DNA of 42,814 nt from Myxococcota bacterium (GCA_022447545.1 JAKVBI010000003.1:96121-138934), one strand, 5' to 3'. Numbered from the stretch's first letter, positions 1-9,134 are shown. Notes: a model not told the origin generated them from the letters alone. Numbers and translations are program-made.

Positions 1-2762
1 CCCAACAATAAGACGAAGCCGATCATGCTGAAGAGATTCAGCGTCATTCCCACAAGCCAAAGCGCACCAAGAGCCCCCACCATTGCAAAGGGCAGGGCAA
101 GCATCACCGTCAGTGGATGCAGGAAGCTCTCGAATTGCGCCGCAAGAACCAGATAGATGACAATAATCGACAGGGCGATCGCCAGCAGCACCCGCGATGT
201 TTCATCCTTGAACTGTTGTGTCATGCCGGCGGCTTCCAAGCGCAACCCATCCGGGAGAATATCCGCTGCGATCGCCTCGGCGTCGGCGATGGCATCGCCC
301 AGCTTCTTGTCGCCCTCGATGTTCCCGTCGATCGCAACGCTTCTCTGACGGTCGGTTCGTGTAATCGAGGACGGGCCTGCACGCGTTTCGATGGAAACCA
401 GGTTTCGCAACTCGATTGCGCGGCCGTCACGGCCTCGTACGAACAGACGATCGATGGATCCGGGATCACCCCTCGCATCCTCGTCGAGGCGAACGCGTAT
501 GTCGTGTCGCTCACCACCCTCCTTGAAGGTCGCGATGTCCATTCCACCGACCAGTGCCTGAATCGTGTGCGCTACGCGGCGCGCATCCACCCCCAACTCG
601 GCCGCCTTCTCGCGATCGGGTTCCACGTTCACTTCCGGAAGACCCAGACGAAGGCTTTTTTGAAGATCCACGTAACCACCAAGGGCCGCCATCCGAGTGA
701 TCAGTTCGGTCGCGTACCGATCGAGATCTTCAAGCTCTGCGTTTCCCTGAATCTCGAGGGAGAAGTCGTGCATCCCGCCGGACCCGAAGGAATCGAATGC
801 CCTAACGGTCTGTCCCGGGAACCGATTCAGCTCATCACGAGCCAAACGAGCAAGATCCTTAGACGAGCGTGTGCGCTCGTCCTTGTCTTTGAGCATGACG
901 AACATCATGCCCTGGGTGGGAGTGCGAGCCCCATCACCGTCCGACGACTCTCCGGCACCGGAAAAGATGCCCACCACCTCAGGCTGGGCCAGCATCCACT
1001 TGTTGTTGAGCTCCAGGTACTCGGCCGTGGTTTCGAGCCGTGTTCCCTCTGGAGTCTCGAAGCTGACAAAGAGGATCCCCGAGTCCGTCGAGGGGTAGAA
1101 CTCTCTTCCCAACTGTGATCCGAACCCTATGGCCGCAACGAAACTCGAAAGGGCCACCGCACAGATCACCAACCGGTGGGCAAGCGCCCAGTCAAGGGCA
1201 ATCCGGTAGCGGCGTTCCAGACCGAGCATTCCGGTTTCGAGTCGGTGATACAAGCTACCCTGTCGCCTCTCCTGGGGGGGAGGCATGCGTGCGGCGAGCA
1301 TGGGGGTGAGCGTCAGCGCCACCACCAGAGAGACCATCACCGCAATCGCGACAGTCCCACCGAATTCGGCCAGGAAGCTCGCGATGAGGCCATCGATGAA
1401 GACGACCGGCGCGAACACGACCGCGATGGAAACCGTGGCCGCAGTCGCTGCAAAGGCAATCTCACGCGTGCCACGGGAGGCTGCCACATCGGCGGGCTCA
1501 CCCCCTTCTCGGTGCCGCTCAATGTTTTCGAGTACCACGATGGCATCATCGATCACCACACCCACCGCCAAAGCCATGGCAAGTAGAGTCATGACATTCA
1601 ACGTGTAACCGAACAACCACATGAAGCCGAAGGTGGTGATCAGGGAAATCGGAATGGCAACGGCAACGATGAGAGTGGGGCGCATGCGACGCAAGAAGAC
1701 AAAGACGGTCAGTACGGCGAGAACCGCACCGAGGACCAAGGCAAAGAGTGTCTCGTCTACGGCCTCACGAATTGACCTGGAAAAATCTGCTGTCCCCAGA
1801 CGATCTTCCCGCACCAGGAATCTCATCCCTGTGGGAAGCCGATCGCTCAATTCGTCAACCCTCGCGTAGGCCTCGTTGACCACACGAACCGTGTTGGCCC
1901 CGGACATCTTCCGAATTCCGAGTCCTACCGCTGGAATGCCGTTGAAGTGACCGATGGAGTCGGGCTCTTCGGATCCATCCTCGACCCGCGCGACGTCACC
2001 CAAGCGCACCGGCGCTTCGTCGTCCCAGGAAACGATGAGTCGTTCGAGCTCCTCCACCGAGCGATACTCGGCATCGGTCTTGACCGTGTATTCGACGTTG
2101 CGACTCTGAACCTTCCCACTGGGTAACCCAACGTGCTCACGCTGCACGGCATCCAGCAGGTCTGTCACCGTGAGACCACGTGCCCGTAGTGCTTCGCTGT
2201 CGATCCACAGGCGAATGGCTCGATCCCGCCGGCCCCAGACTTCGGCCGCGGCGACCCCCTGGATGGTCTCGAAACGGGGCTTCAGATAACGACGAACGTA
2301 CTCACTGGTCTCCACCACCGAACGGTCCGACTCCAGCGGCAACCAGAGGACCGGTTTGTCGGTGAAGTCAGCCTTGATGACCGATGGTGGGTCGATGTCT
2401 TCCGGTAGATGGCGACGCGCAACCGCAACACGGTCTCGACAGTCCTGTGCTCCGACGTCAAGGTCGTGGCCCAGCTCGAATTCGACTCGGACGGCGGCGG
2501 CACCCGTGGAACTCGTGCTCTTAATGGTTCGAATACCCTCGATAGTGGAAAGCTCTTCTTCGAGGATGTCGGTGACGTCCTGCTCCATCACGTCGGGACT
2601 GGCGCCTTCGAGTGAAACCGTGATGTAGACAACGGGAAAATCGACGTCGGGATACTGATCAACACCTAGCTGCCGATAACCCAACAGCCCAAACAGAAGG
2701 AACGAAAAGGTGAGGACCCATGTCAGGATGGGTCGACGAATGAACAGATCGACGGGATTCAT
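1..2762 (-). CDS. RND-family efflux transporter (HAE1/AcrB type), 3' end outside the window
   Basis: Inner-membrane proton-driven pump subunit that exports hydrophobic compounds through a tripartite complex. About 920 codons are visible and the frame is still open at base 1; about 100 residues should be missing compared with the usual length of about 1,030. The N-terminus (MNPVDLFIRRPILTWVL) is the classic first RND membrane helix. The TM4 motif GVVIDDAIVVLENIERH carries the two adjacent aspartates of the proton relay. The visible end, AAQFESFLHPLTVMLALPF, is the typical helix preceding the conserved C-terminal membrane segment. The start ATG lies in an ATGA overlap with the stop of the membrane fusion protein gene, so translation is probably coupled. 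No outer-membrane channel gene is visible; it may lie to the left or elsewhere. Substrate unknown. The family call is very secure. Confidence 0.95.
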   Translation of the reverse strand, partial: MNPVDLFIRRPILTWVLTFSFLLFGLLGYRQLGVDQYPDVDFPVVYITVSLEGASPDVMEQDVTDILEEELSTIEGIRTIKSTSSTGAAAVRVEFELGHDLDVGAQDCRDRVAVARRHLPEDIDPPSVIKADFTDKPVLWLPLESDRSVVETSEYVRRYLKPRFETIQGVAAAEVWGRRDRAIRLWIDSEALRARGLTVTDLLDAVQREHVGLPSGKVQSRNVEYTVKTDAEYRSVEELERLIVSWDDEAPVRLGDVARVEDGSEEPDSIGHFNGIPAVGLGIRKMSGANTVRVVNEAYARVDELSDRLPTGMRFLVREDRLGTADFSRSIREAVDETLFALVLGAVLAVLTVFVFLRRMRPTLIVAVAIPISLITTFGFMWLFGYTLNVMTLLAMALAVGVVIDDAIVVLENIERHREGGEPADVAASRGTREIAFAATAATVSIAVVFAPVVFIDGLIASFLAEFGGTVAIAVMVSLVVALTLTPMLAARMPPPQERRQGSLYHRLETGMLGLERRYRIALDWALAHRLVICAVALSSFVAAIGFGSQLGREFYPSTDSGILFVSFETPEGTRLETTAEYLELNNKWMLAQPEVVGIFSGAGESSDGDGARTPTQGMMFVMLKDKDERTRSSKDLARLARDELNRFPGQTVRAFDSFGSGGMHDFSLEIQGNAELEDLDRYATELITRMAALGGYVDLQKSLRLGLPEVNVEPDREKAAELGVDARRVAHTIQALVGGMDIATFKEGGERHDIRVRLDEDARGDPGSIDRLFVRGRDGRAIELRNLVSIETRAGPSSITRTDRQRSVAIDGNIEGDKKLGDAIADAEAIAADILPDGLRLEAAGMTQQFKDETSRVLLAIALSIIVIYLVLAAQFESFLHPLTVMLALPFAMVGALGALWLVGMTLNLFSMIGFVLLL

Positions 2763-3910
2763 GATTCAGGTGTCGCAGCGACGGGAGGCAGCACCTCGAC
2801 CAGATTGCCATGGGTGTCCCGGGCGGTCACCAGCTCTCCGTCCACGAGCCGGCTGTGTCCGCGCTCCACGACGATCTCGCCCACGGAGAGACCCTCCACG
2901 ACCTCCACGAGTCCGTCGCGGATGTTCCCGATATCGATGACCACTCGATTCACGCGCTGGTCGGACCCGTAGCGGAACACCACGACTCCATCGGCGCGTT
3001 GAAGGATCGCGTCTTCTGGAATGATGGTCACGTGGGGCCGATAGGCGATCCCTAAATCGACCCGTGCGAACAGACCGGGACGAAGCCGTCCGGTGGTGTT
3101 CGTCACGAGGGCCTTGACGCGCAGCGTGCGGGTCATCGGATCGATGACGGGTGAGACCATGCTCACGACCGCATCGAAGATCTCATCCGGGTACGGAGCA
3201 ACGGTCACTGCAACCGTCTGCCCCAAGCGAACGCGGCTCGAATCGCGTTCGGCAACGTGAAATTCGACCTCGACGGGATCCAGGGAGAACAGATCGAAGA
3301 GCTTGTCGCCCGTGTTCACGAATTCACCGCGACTCACGAAACGCCTGCCGATCACTCCGGCAAAGGGCGATCGAACGGTCGCGTCCGCTACAGCTCGCCT
3401 CGCGGCCTGCACTCGAGCCTCACTTCCCTCCACACGGGAATTGGCGAGTTCGAGAGCGGTCTGCGCCTGCTCGAGTACCGTCTGCGACGCCACAGTTCGT
3501 TCTCGCAGATGCGTGACGCGATTCAGTTCGCGCTGGGCTTCGTGGAGGTTGGCACGAGCCACGCCCAGTTCCGCCATGGCAGTGTCGAGTTCCAGCTGAC
3601 GCCGCTCGGGATCGATGGTGAGGACGGACTGCCCAGACTCGACAGGGCTGCCCTCTTCCACCAACACCTCCGTCACCCGGCCAGACACCTCAGCAGCAAC
3701 ACGCGCACTGTCCTTGGCAATCAACTCACCCGAGGCATCGATGAGTTCCTCGATACTGACGCTGCGAACCGGCGCGAGACTGACCGAGGTGGGAGCCAGT
3801 TCACGCGGAGTCAGTGAATCGTTACAACCCGCCGAGATCATCGCGAGGGCTACGAACCAAGCCAGCGGTTTAACCGATCGACCTATATCTACCTTGCAAC
3901 GCCGCATCAC
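2759..3910 (-). CDS. RND efflux membrane fusion protein (HlyD/AcrA family)
   Basis: Periplasmic adaptor of 383 residues linking the RND pump to an outer-membrane channel. The N-terminus has a hydrophobic signal segment ending in SAGC (Cys29), a relaxed lipobox, so it is probably lipid-anchored like AcrA; this is inference. Next come a lipoyl half-motif (VSGRVTEVLVEEGSPVESGQ), a long helical hairpin (about residues 105-170), the second lipoyl half (ATVRSPFAGVIGRRFVSRGE), then beta-barrel and membrane-proximal domains. It overlaps the tetR stop upstream and the RND start downstream by ATGA at both ends, giving a tightly coupled three-gene operon. Confidence 0.95.
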   Translation of the reverse strand: MMRRCKVDIGRSVKPLAWFVALAMISAGCNDSLTPRELAPTSVSLAPVRSVSIEELIDASGELIAKDSARVAAEVSGRVTEVLVEEGSPVESGQSVLTIDPERRQLELDTAMAELGVARANLHEAQRELNRVTHLRERTVASQTVLEQAQTALELANSRVEGSEARVQAARRAVADATVRSPFAGVIGRRFVSRGEFVNTGDKLFDLFSLDPVEVEFHVAERDSSRVRLGQTVAVTVAPYPDEIFDAVVSMVSPVIDPMTRTLRVKALVTNTTGRLRPGLFARVDLGIAYRPHVTIIPEDAILQRADGVVVFRYGSDQRVNRVVIDIGNIRDGLVEVVEGLSVGEIVVERGHSRLVDGELVTARDTHGNLVEVLPPVAATPES

Positions 3911-4575
3911 GACACCTCCCGGTCACGATCGCCTTTTGACGACGTAGCCCGGTCCGCTGGCCGCACCAGACCCCGAACCAGGATGTCCAAGGAAGTGCGC
4001 AACGTGGATTTCGTCCAATTCAGATCGGGCCGATTGATGCGCAGTGAGATCATTCCATGCAACATGGTCCACATCAATTGACTGGCCTCTTCAACATCTG
4101 TCACCCAAAGTCGCTCCTCCAAGGCCAGGCGCTGCAGGGGCTCCATCAGAGCGATCCGCGCCTGTTCGACGGAGGCCGGCGGCCGGACGTCGTCCGGACG
4201 TCGGGCCATCAGGAGTTGGTAGTGGTTCGGGTTGCGCAAGCCAAAGCGCACAAACGCCTCGCCCTGAGCACGAACGAGATCCTCCGGGTCCGGTCCACTT
4301 CGGACTCGCCGCAATTTCACTACCAGACGAGCGAAACGTTCTTCGAGCAGCGAGTCGAGCAGATGCTGTTTGTCCCCGAAATAGTGGTAGATGGTGGGCG
4401 TCGTGTAACCACACCGACTGGCGAGGCGGCGCATGGAAAAATGCTCGTACCCATCCTCGACGAGGATCGACTCGGTGGCGTCGAGAATGCTGCGGCGAGC
4501 TTCGTCGCGATGGCTACGCCGACGCTCCTGGGACGGCGTCAGCCCGGAGGTGGGCTGGGAAGATACGGGGGGCAT
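3907..4575 (-). CDS. TetR-family transcriptional regulator
   Basis: 222-residue repressor-like protein. The DNA-binding domain lies at about residues 26-75, with the helix-turn-helix at about 49-68 (MRRLASRCGYTTPTIYHYF) followed by GDKQHLLDSL, a canonical TetR N-terminus. The C-terminal ligand-binding half is divergent, so the effector cannot be read. The frame is open further upstream to 4743, but the ATG at 4575 is preferred: the extension lacks TetR character and would cross the promoter and operator. The stop overlaps the membrane fusion protein start (ATGA). An inverted repeat just upstream suggests autoregulation of tetR-mfp-rnd, and possibly control of the divergent thioesterase. Confidence 0.93.
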   Translation of the reverse strand: MPPVSSQPTSGLTPSQERRRSHRDEARRSILDATESILVEDGYEHFSMRRLASRCGYTTPTIYHYFGDKQHLLDSLLEERFARLVVKLRRVRSGPDPEDLVRAQGEAFVRFGLRNPNHYQLLMARRPDDVRPPASVEQARIALMEPLQRLALEERLWVTDVEEASQLMWTMLHGMISLRINRPDLNWTKSTLRTSLDILVRGLVRPADRATSSKGDRDREVS

Positions 4576-4584
4576 GGCTTTCCG

Positions 4585-4612
4585 AACACTGTTAAAGGAG
4601 GTTAACGGTGTT
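4585..4612. promoter_or_regulatory. Putative TetR operator (imperfect 11-6-11 inverted repeat)
   Basis: Arms AACACTGTTAA (4585-4595) and TTAACGGTGTT (4602-4612) are reverse complements at 10 of 11 positions, separated by AGGAGG (4596-4601). Length, symmetry and position between tetR and the divergent thioesterase gene fit a TetR-dimer operator. It touches the inferred tetR -10 box and covers the expected transcription start. Binding is inferred. Confidence 0.7.
4596..4601 (+). promoter_or_regulatory. Perfect Shine-Dalgarno-like AGGAGG in the operator spacer
   Basis: AGGAGG sits six bases before an in-frame GTG at 4608 that would extend the thioesterase by 32 residues. The extension is proline-rich and absent from the family. 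A second Shine-Dalgarno-like GGAGGA (4690-4695) precedes the better start GTG at 4704. The element may serve an N-terminally extended form, or may simply be operator spacer. Confidence 0.35.
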
Positions 4613-4640
4613 ATATATCCCGTCGGACGCGGCTCGACAA
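4612..4640 (-). promoter_or_regulatory. Putative sigma70 promoter of the tetR-mfp-RND operon
   Basis: On the minus strand TTGTCG (4640-4635) and TATATA (4617-4612) are separated by exactly 17 bases. Each matches four of six consensus positions. Transcription would begin near 4605, inside the inverted repeat, leaving a leader of about 30 nt before the ATG at 4575. The TATATA block is self-complementary, so a plus-strand -10 is also possible, but no convincing plus-strand -35 is seen. Confidence 0.5.
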
Positions 4641-4703
4641 CCCCGGATGGGGCCCTTGCCCTTTCCCGATCCGGGAGACCGCGAGCCTTGGAGGACCCCC
4701 TCA

Positions 4704-5570
4704 GTGACCATCCCCGGTGCTGCCTTGCCCGACCTGACCACACTGCTCCAGCTTCTGAGCCTCAGAAAACTCGGAGTCCGCCAATTGCAGGCGGATCCCG
4801 GGCCGGGCCCTCCCGACCGACGCCTGTTCGGGGGCCTCGTGGCCAGCCAGGCGGTGGTGGCCGCCGCTGCCACCGTCGACCCGGAGCGCCCGTTGCACTC
4901 CCTGCACAGTTATTTCCTACGACCCGGGCGGCACGGGCCACCCATCGACATGGACGTCGATGAAATTCGCAACGGCCGCAGCTTCGCGACCCGTCGCGTG
5001 GTCGCTAGCCAACAAGGCGAGGCCATCTTCAATCTGGCGGCGAGCTTCAAGAAACCGGAGCCGGGCGTCTCCCATCAACGTGCGATGCCTCAAGCCATCC
5101 CACCCGAGCAGGCCGAAGAATTCGAAGACATGCGGGTCCGGCTACTCGGCGGTCCGGACGCCAAGCGTCCGCCCTCTGCGGTGGAAGTTCGAATGTGCAA
5201 GCCCTTGTCGCTGGAGCCCCTGGCGGAACCGGACGGCGGAGCGAACCAACCCATCTGGATGCGGATTCGCGGAACCCTGCCCGACGACCCCATGATCCAT
5301 ACCGCTATGCTCGTATACGCGAGCGACCGCGCACTGCTCTCCACGGCATCCCGCCCACATGGCCTCCACTGGGGGCGGGGGATGGGCGCCAGCCTCGATC
5401 ATTCGGTTTGGATCCATCGGCCCTTCCGTTTCGACGACTGGCTGCTGTACTCGTGCGACAGTCCTGTCGCCCATGCAGCACGTGGGCTGTGCTTCGGATC
5501 TGTGTTCACCTCCGACGGCGAACACGTGGCGACCGTCGCCCAAGAGGGATTGATCCGCTTCGACCCCTGA
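4704..5570 (+). CDS. tesB: Acyl-CoA thioesterase II (TesB-like, double hotdog)
   Basis: Hydrolyses acyl-CoA to free fatty acid and CoA. From the GTG at 4704 the protein has 288 residues, close to E. coli TesB (286). Two hotdog domains are recognisable. The C-terminal active-site segments are conserved: YASD (Asp208), LDHSVWIHRPF preceded by Ser230 where E. coli has Thr228, and AQEGLIR (Gln280). These match the Asp-Thr/Ser-Gln catalytic triad. A longer form from GTG 4608 is possible and also has a good ribosome binding site, but its first 32 residues look unconserved. It is divergent from the tetR-RND operon across an apparent TetR operator, so control by an acyl-CoA-like ligand is a reasonable guess. 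It converges on valS with a 28-bp gap. Confidence 0.93.
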   Translation: MTIPGAALPDLTTLLQLLSLRKLGVRQLQADPGPGPPDRRLFGGLVASQAVVAAAATVDPERPLHSLHSYFLRPGRHGPPIDMDVDEIRNGRSFATRRVVASQQGEAIFNLAASFKKPEPGVSHQRAMPQAIPPEQAEEFEDMRVRLLGGPDAKRPPSAVEVRMCKPLSLEPLAEPDGGANQPIWMRIRGTLPDDPMIHTAMLVYASDRALLSTASRPHGLHWGRGMGASLDHSVWIHRPFRFDDWLLYSCDSPVAHAARGLCFGSVFTSDGEHVATVAQEGLIRFDP

Positions 5571-5598
5571 CGCGCCAAGGCCGATGTTTCGAGTTCAA

Positions 5599-8268
5599 TC
5601 AGTCGCTGCGCTTCACAGATTCTTCACGAGCGACGAACTCGGCGCCCTCGATGGCAAAGACCCCGGAGTCGAGACCCTCACGCGATTCAAGACGATGCTC
5701 GGCACAGCGGGCTGCGTCGAGCACGTCGCCAAGGACTGCGGGTAGCCGCGACGCGTCGCTGGGACACGCGAGGATGGTGAGGGTGGCGACCTCGCGCCCC
5801 ATGGAAACCTCGGCATCCGCTTTACACTTGTTGATGGACCCCCAACAGTCCGCCGCCAGTTCGAAGCTGCCAGGATCGTCCGGCGCCCCGATGCCCGCGA
5901 AATCCGATGCATCGGGCCACGGGGCGCGGTGAACACTGGGCTGACCCTTCTCCTCGGCGAACGCCCAGGACCAGACCTCCTCGGTGATGTACGGCAGAAA
6001 GGGTGCCAACAAGCGCACGAGAACATCGAGCCCCAGCCTCAACGCAGCCACTGCCGAGCCCCGCTGTGCCTCGTCCTGACTGCGGGCTCGGGTCTTGACG
6101 AGTTCGATGTACGCATCGGTGAAGTGGGTCCAGAAAAAAGTCTCCGTGTCGGTCAACGCCTGAGCGTGGTTGTAGTCGTCGAAACTCGCCGTTGCCCTCT
6201 CCACCAGGGCTGCCAGCTTCGCCACGAAAGCGCGGTCGAGTTCGGCTTCGACCGGACGAACCTCCGCCTCCTGGGACAACACGAACTTGCCGGCGTTGAA
6301 CAATTTGGTGGCCAGGCGTTTTCCCACCTTGAAGACCTTCTCGTCCGCCGCCGTGTCCGTACCAAGGCGTGCACTGGCCGACCAATAACGGGCTCCGTCG
6401 GCCGTGTACTTCTCGATCAGGGGCAGAGGGGTCAACACGTTGCCCTGGCTCTTGGACATCTTCTTTCGGTCGGGATCGAGGACCCAGCCCGAGATGACAA
6501 CATGGTGCCAGGGCACCGTGTCTTCGTGAAGCAACGCCTTGGCGATGGTGTAGAACGCCCAGGTCCGAATGATCTCGTGGCTCTGGGGTCGAATGTCCGC
6601 CGGAAAGAGCCGCCCATGGCGCTCGTCATCGACCCCCCAGCCCGAGCCGATCTGGGGCGTCAGAGAACTGGTGAACCAGGTGTCGAAGATGTCTGACTCC
6701 GCGCAGAACCCCCCGGGCTGATCTCGCGCCGCCTCGTCGTATCCGGGCGGTGTATCGATCAGCGGATCCACGGGCATCTGCTCGCGTTCGGCCACGATGG
6801 GATGGGCGTAATCCGGCGCCCCCTGGCCGTCGAGCGGGTACCAGACCGGAATGGGAACGCCGAAGTAACGCTGGCGGCTGATGCACCAGTCGAGAGAGAG
6901 ACCCTCGGTCCAATCGCGATAGCGGGCGTGCATAAACGCCGGATGCCACTCGATCTGCTCGCCCTTGGCGAGAAGCTGCTCTTTCTGGTCGAGCAGCCGC
7001 ACGAACCACTGGCGTGTGGACACGAACTCGAGAGGCCGGTCGCCCTTTTCGTAGAACTTGACCGAGTGCTGAATGGTTTCGGGATCACCCACCAGGGGCG
7101 CTCCCCCACCCGTTGCGCTGCCCGCAGGATCCCTCAACAACTCCACCACGGCATTGCGCGCCTGGTTGATGTTCTTGCCGGACAGCTGTTCATAGGCGGC
7201 ATTGGCCGCCTCGGGGTCCAGACTTGGAAAGTCCTCTCCACCGAATTCGACCGCCGCCAGGCGCCCCTCGCGCGTCACGATCTGGCGCAGCGCAAGCCCC
7301 TGCTCCCGCCACCAGGCCACGTCCGTGGCATCGCCGAAGGTGCAGACCATGAGTACCCCGGTCCCCTTTTCGGGATCTGCCACCTCACTGGGAAAGATGG
7401 GGACTGGAGTTCGGAACAGCGGCGTCAGTGCCTCGCGGCCGAACAGGCCGCGATAGCGCTCATCGTCGGGGTGCGCGGTCACTCCCACACAGGCAGGCAA
7501 CAGTTCAGGACGGGTGGTGGCGATCACGAAGCTCTCGTCCCCACCCTGAACCCCGAACTCGATGTGGTGGTAAGCACCAGGGCGTTCCCGATCCTCCATC
7601 TCCGCCTGGGCGACGGCAGTCTGAAAATCCACATCCCAGGTCGTGGGCGCGTCCTCGTTGTAGACGTGGCCCTTCTCGAACAGGTCTCGGAAAGAGTATT
7701 GAGCCGTGCGCCGGCAGCGCTCGTCGATGGTCGCGTACTCGAGACTCCAGTCCACCGAGAGACCGTTGCGGCGCCACAATTCCATGAAGCTCTTCTCGTC
7801 CTCCAGGGTCACCTGGTGACAGAGTTCGATGAAGTTGGCGCGAGAAACCATGCGCGGAGGGCGCTTACGCGCTTTGGCGTTGGCGGGCTCGAGAACCAGA
7901 TCCGGGACGTAGGGCTCGCGCGGATCACAGCGCACGTGAAAGTAGTTCTGCACACGTCGCTCGGTGGGCAGGCCATTGTCGTCCCAACCCATGGGGTAGA
8001 AAATGTTGTCCCCCCGCATGCGGCGGTAGCGAACGAGAACGTCGGTGTGGGTGTAGGAGAAGACGTGCCCCACGTGCAGGGAACCCGAAACGGTGGGCGG
8101 CGGCGTATCGACCACGAAGGTCTCTGCTCTTGGACGGCTGGGGTCGTAGCGGTAGATGCCCTGTCGATCCCACTCCGCATCCCAGCGAACTTCGGCTTCC
8201 GGGGCGTCAAAGTGCTTCGGTAGGCGGCTGGGGTCGATGGATAGAACCGGTCGGTAGTTTTCACTCAT
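5599..8268 (-). CDS. valS: Valyl-tRNA synthetase
   Basis: Class Ia synthetase charging tRNA-Val in the cytoplasm, 889 residues. The ATP-binding HIGH-type motif is LHVGH (His65-His68) and the KMSKS loop is at 603-607 (KKMSKSQGNVLTP). The editing (CP1) domain, with TTRPELLPACVGV, lies between them. The segment GWDDNGLPTERRVQNYF after HVGH matches the archaeal/Rickettsia-like ValS subtype rather than the E. coli form (from memory). The protein is also shorter at the C-terminus than E. coli ValS (951), where the coiled-coil arm is normally found. Monocistronic, convergent with the thioesterase gene and divergent from rpsN. Confidence 0.95.
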   Translation of the reverse strand: MSENYRPVLSIDPSRLPKHFDAPEAEVRWDAEWDRQGIYRYDPSRPRAETFVVDTPPPTVSGSLHVGHVFSYTHTDVLVRYRRMRGDNIFYPMGWDDNGLPTERRVQNYFHVRCDPREPYVPDLVLEPANAKARKRPPRMVSRANFIELCHQVTLEDEKSFMELWRRNGLSVDWSLEYATIDERCRRTAQYSFRDLFEKGHVYNEDAPTTWDVDFQTAVAQAEMEDRERPGAYHHIEFGVQGGDESFVIATTRPELLPACVGVTAHPDDERYRGLFGREALTPLFRTPVPIFPSEVADPEKGTGVLMVCTFGDATDVAWWREQGLALRQIVTREGRLAAVEFGGEDFPSLDPEAANAAYEQLSGKNINQARNAVVELLRDPAGSATGGGAPLVGDPETIQHSVKFYEKGDRPLEFVSTRQWFVRLLDQKEQLLAKGEQIEWHPAFMHARYRDWTEGLSLDWCISRQRYFGVPIPVWYPLDGQGAPDYAHPIVAEREQMPVDPLIDTPPGYDEAARDQPGGFCAESDIFDTWFTSSLTPQIGSGWGVDDERHGRLFPADIRPQSHEIIRTWAFYTIAKALLHEDTVPWHHVVISGWVLDPDRKKMSKSQGNVLTPLPLIEKYTADGARYWSASARLGTDTAADEKVFKVGKRLATKLFNAGKFVLSQEAEVRPVEAELDRAFVAKLAALVERATASFDDYNHAQALTDTETFFWTHFTDAYIELVKTRARSQDEAQRGSAVAALRLGLDVLVRLLAPFLPYITEEVWSWAFAEEKGQPSVHRAPWPDASDFAGIGAPDDPGSFELAADCWGSINKCKADAEVSMGREVATLTILACPSDASRLPAVLGDVLDAARCAEHRLESREGLDSGVFAIEGAEFVAREESVKRSD

Positions 8269-8489
8269 CGGCGCGGAGCATACGGCACGAGCCCCCCTCG
8301 TGGGGCTCCCGGGGACCGCTCCGGTCGCTCCAGGGCTGTCTCAAGGCCGCTCCCCGGAAGGGCCGGGCCATCCTCAAATGGCTGAAATTGAAAGGATTCC
8401 GGCCTCAGATCCCGGTCGACGACAGGCTTGCGCACCCGGCGGGGCCGGGATAGCCTCCCCTGTTCTCGGCCAACCGGAGTCACGACGAT

Positions 8490-8795
8490 ATGGCGAAGCT
8501 ATCCCAGGTGCTGCGCGACCAGAAGCGCGAAGCGTTGATTCAGAAATACTCGGAGCGCCGCGCCGAGTTGCGCAAGCGGCTCAACGACCAGAACGTGTCC
8601 ATGGAGGAGAAGCAGCAAATCCAGGAAGCCTTCGCCAAGTTGCCCAGAAACTCCTGCCCGACTCGACTGAACCGTCGCTGCAAAGTTTCGGGCCGCGCGC
8701 GCGGCTATTATCGAAAGTTCGGAATCTCGCGCATCGCGCTACGTGAGCTGGCCCACCAGGGCATGCTGCCGGGCATGCGCAAATCGAGCTGGTAA
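8490..8795 (+). CDS. rpsN: 30S ribosomal protein S14, zinc-independent (C-minus) long form
   Basis: Small-subunit head protein, 101 residues. It is the long form without the CxxC...CxxC zinc ribbon; the region reads [22 protein letters not shown], and the ending [18 protein letters not shown] is the E. coli-type C-terminus. A GGAG (8476-8479) ten bases before the ATG serves as ribosome binding site. It leads a three-gene set of cysteine-poor ribosomal proteins (S14, L31 type B, L28). In many bacteria such copies are Zur-regulated substitutes during zinc starvation. No clear AT-rich Zur palindrome is seen upstream, so regulation is not proven here. Confidence 0.95.
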   Translation: MAKLSQVLRDQKREALIQKYSERRAELRKRLNDQNVSMEEKQQIQEAFAKLPRNSCPTRLNRRCKVSGRARGYYRKFGISRIALRELAHQGMLPGMRKSSW

Positions 8796-8888
8796 CACCG
8801 GCCAGGGCACTCGCGCAGCCGCTACCGCCTCCCATCGGATCCTTGGGTGACCGGGTGATCGTACGAATGGGAGACACAGGAGACAGCC

Positions 8889-9134
8889 GTGAAAGACGGC
8901 ATCCATCCCGAATATCACAAGGTCGTCTTCCTCGACACCGCAACCGGTGACGAATGGGTGACGCGTTCCACCATGACCTCCAACGAAACCAAGGAGATCG
9001 ATGGCGAGGAACTGCCGCTCATCAAGCTTGAGATCTCCTCCTTCAGCCATCCGTTCTGGACCGGTACGATGCGCGAGCTGGATGCCGACGGAAAGATCGA
9101 CCGCTTCCGCCGTCGCTACGGCAAGGGAAAATAG
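8889..9134 (+). CDS. rpmE2: 50S ribosomal protein L31 type B
   Basis: 81-residue large-subunit protein. It starts MKDGIHPEYHKVVFLDTATG and has no cysteine, so it is the zinc-free type B paralog. The start is a GTG preceded by AGGAGA. The next gene, rpmB, begins two bases after its stop, so the two are translated together. Type B L31 typically replaces the zinc-containing type A when zinc is scarce; whether a type A copy exists elsewhere cannot be seen. The C-terminus is rich in Arg and Lys, as usual. Confidence 0.95.
   Translation: MKDGIHPEYHKVVFLDTATGDEWVTRSTMTSNETKEIDGEELPLIKLEISSFSHPFWTGTMRELDADGKIDRFRRRYGKGK

Noticed and set aside
6802-8223. Long plus-strand open frame (about 473 codons) opposite valS
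   Set aside because: Antisense shadow of valS; no recognisable motif, and valS is secure on the other strand.
8269-8489. Possible Zur operator upstream of rpsN
   Set aside because: Only a mildly AT-richer patch near 8370-8395, without a palindrome resembling known Zur sites.
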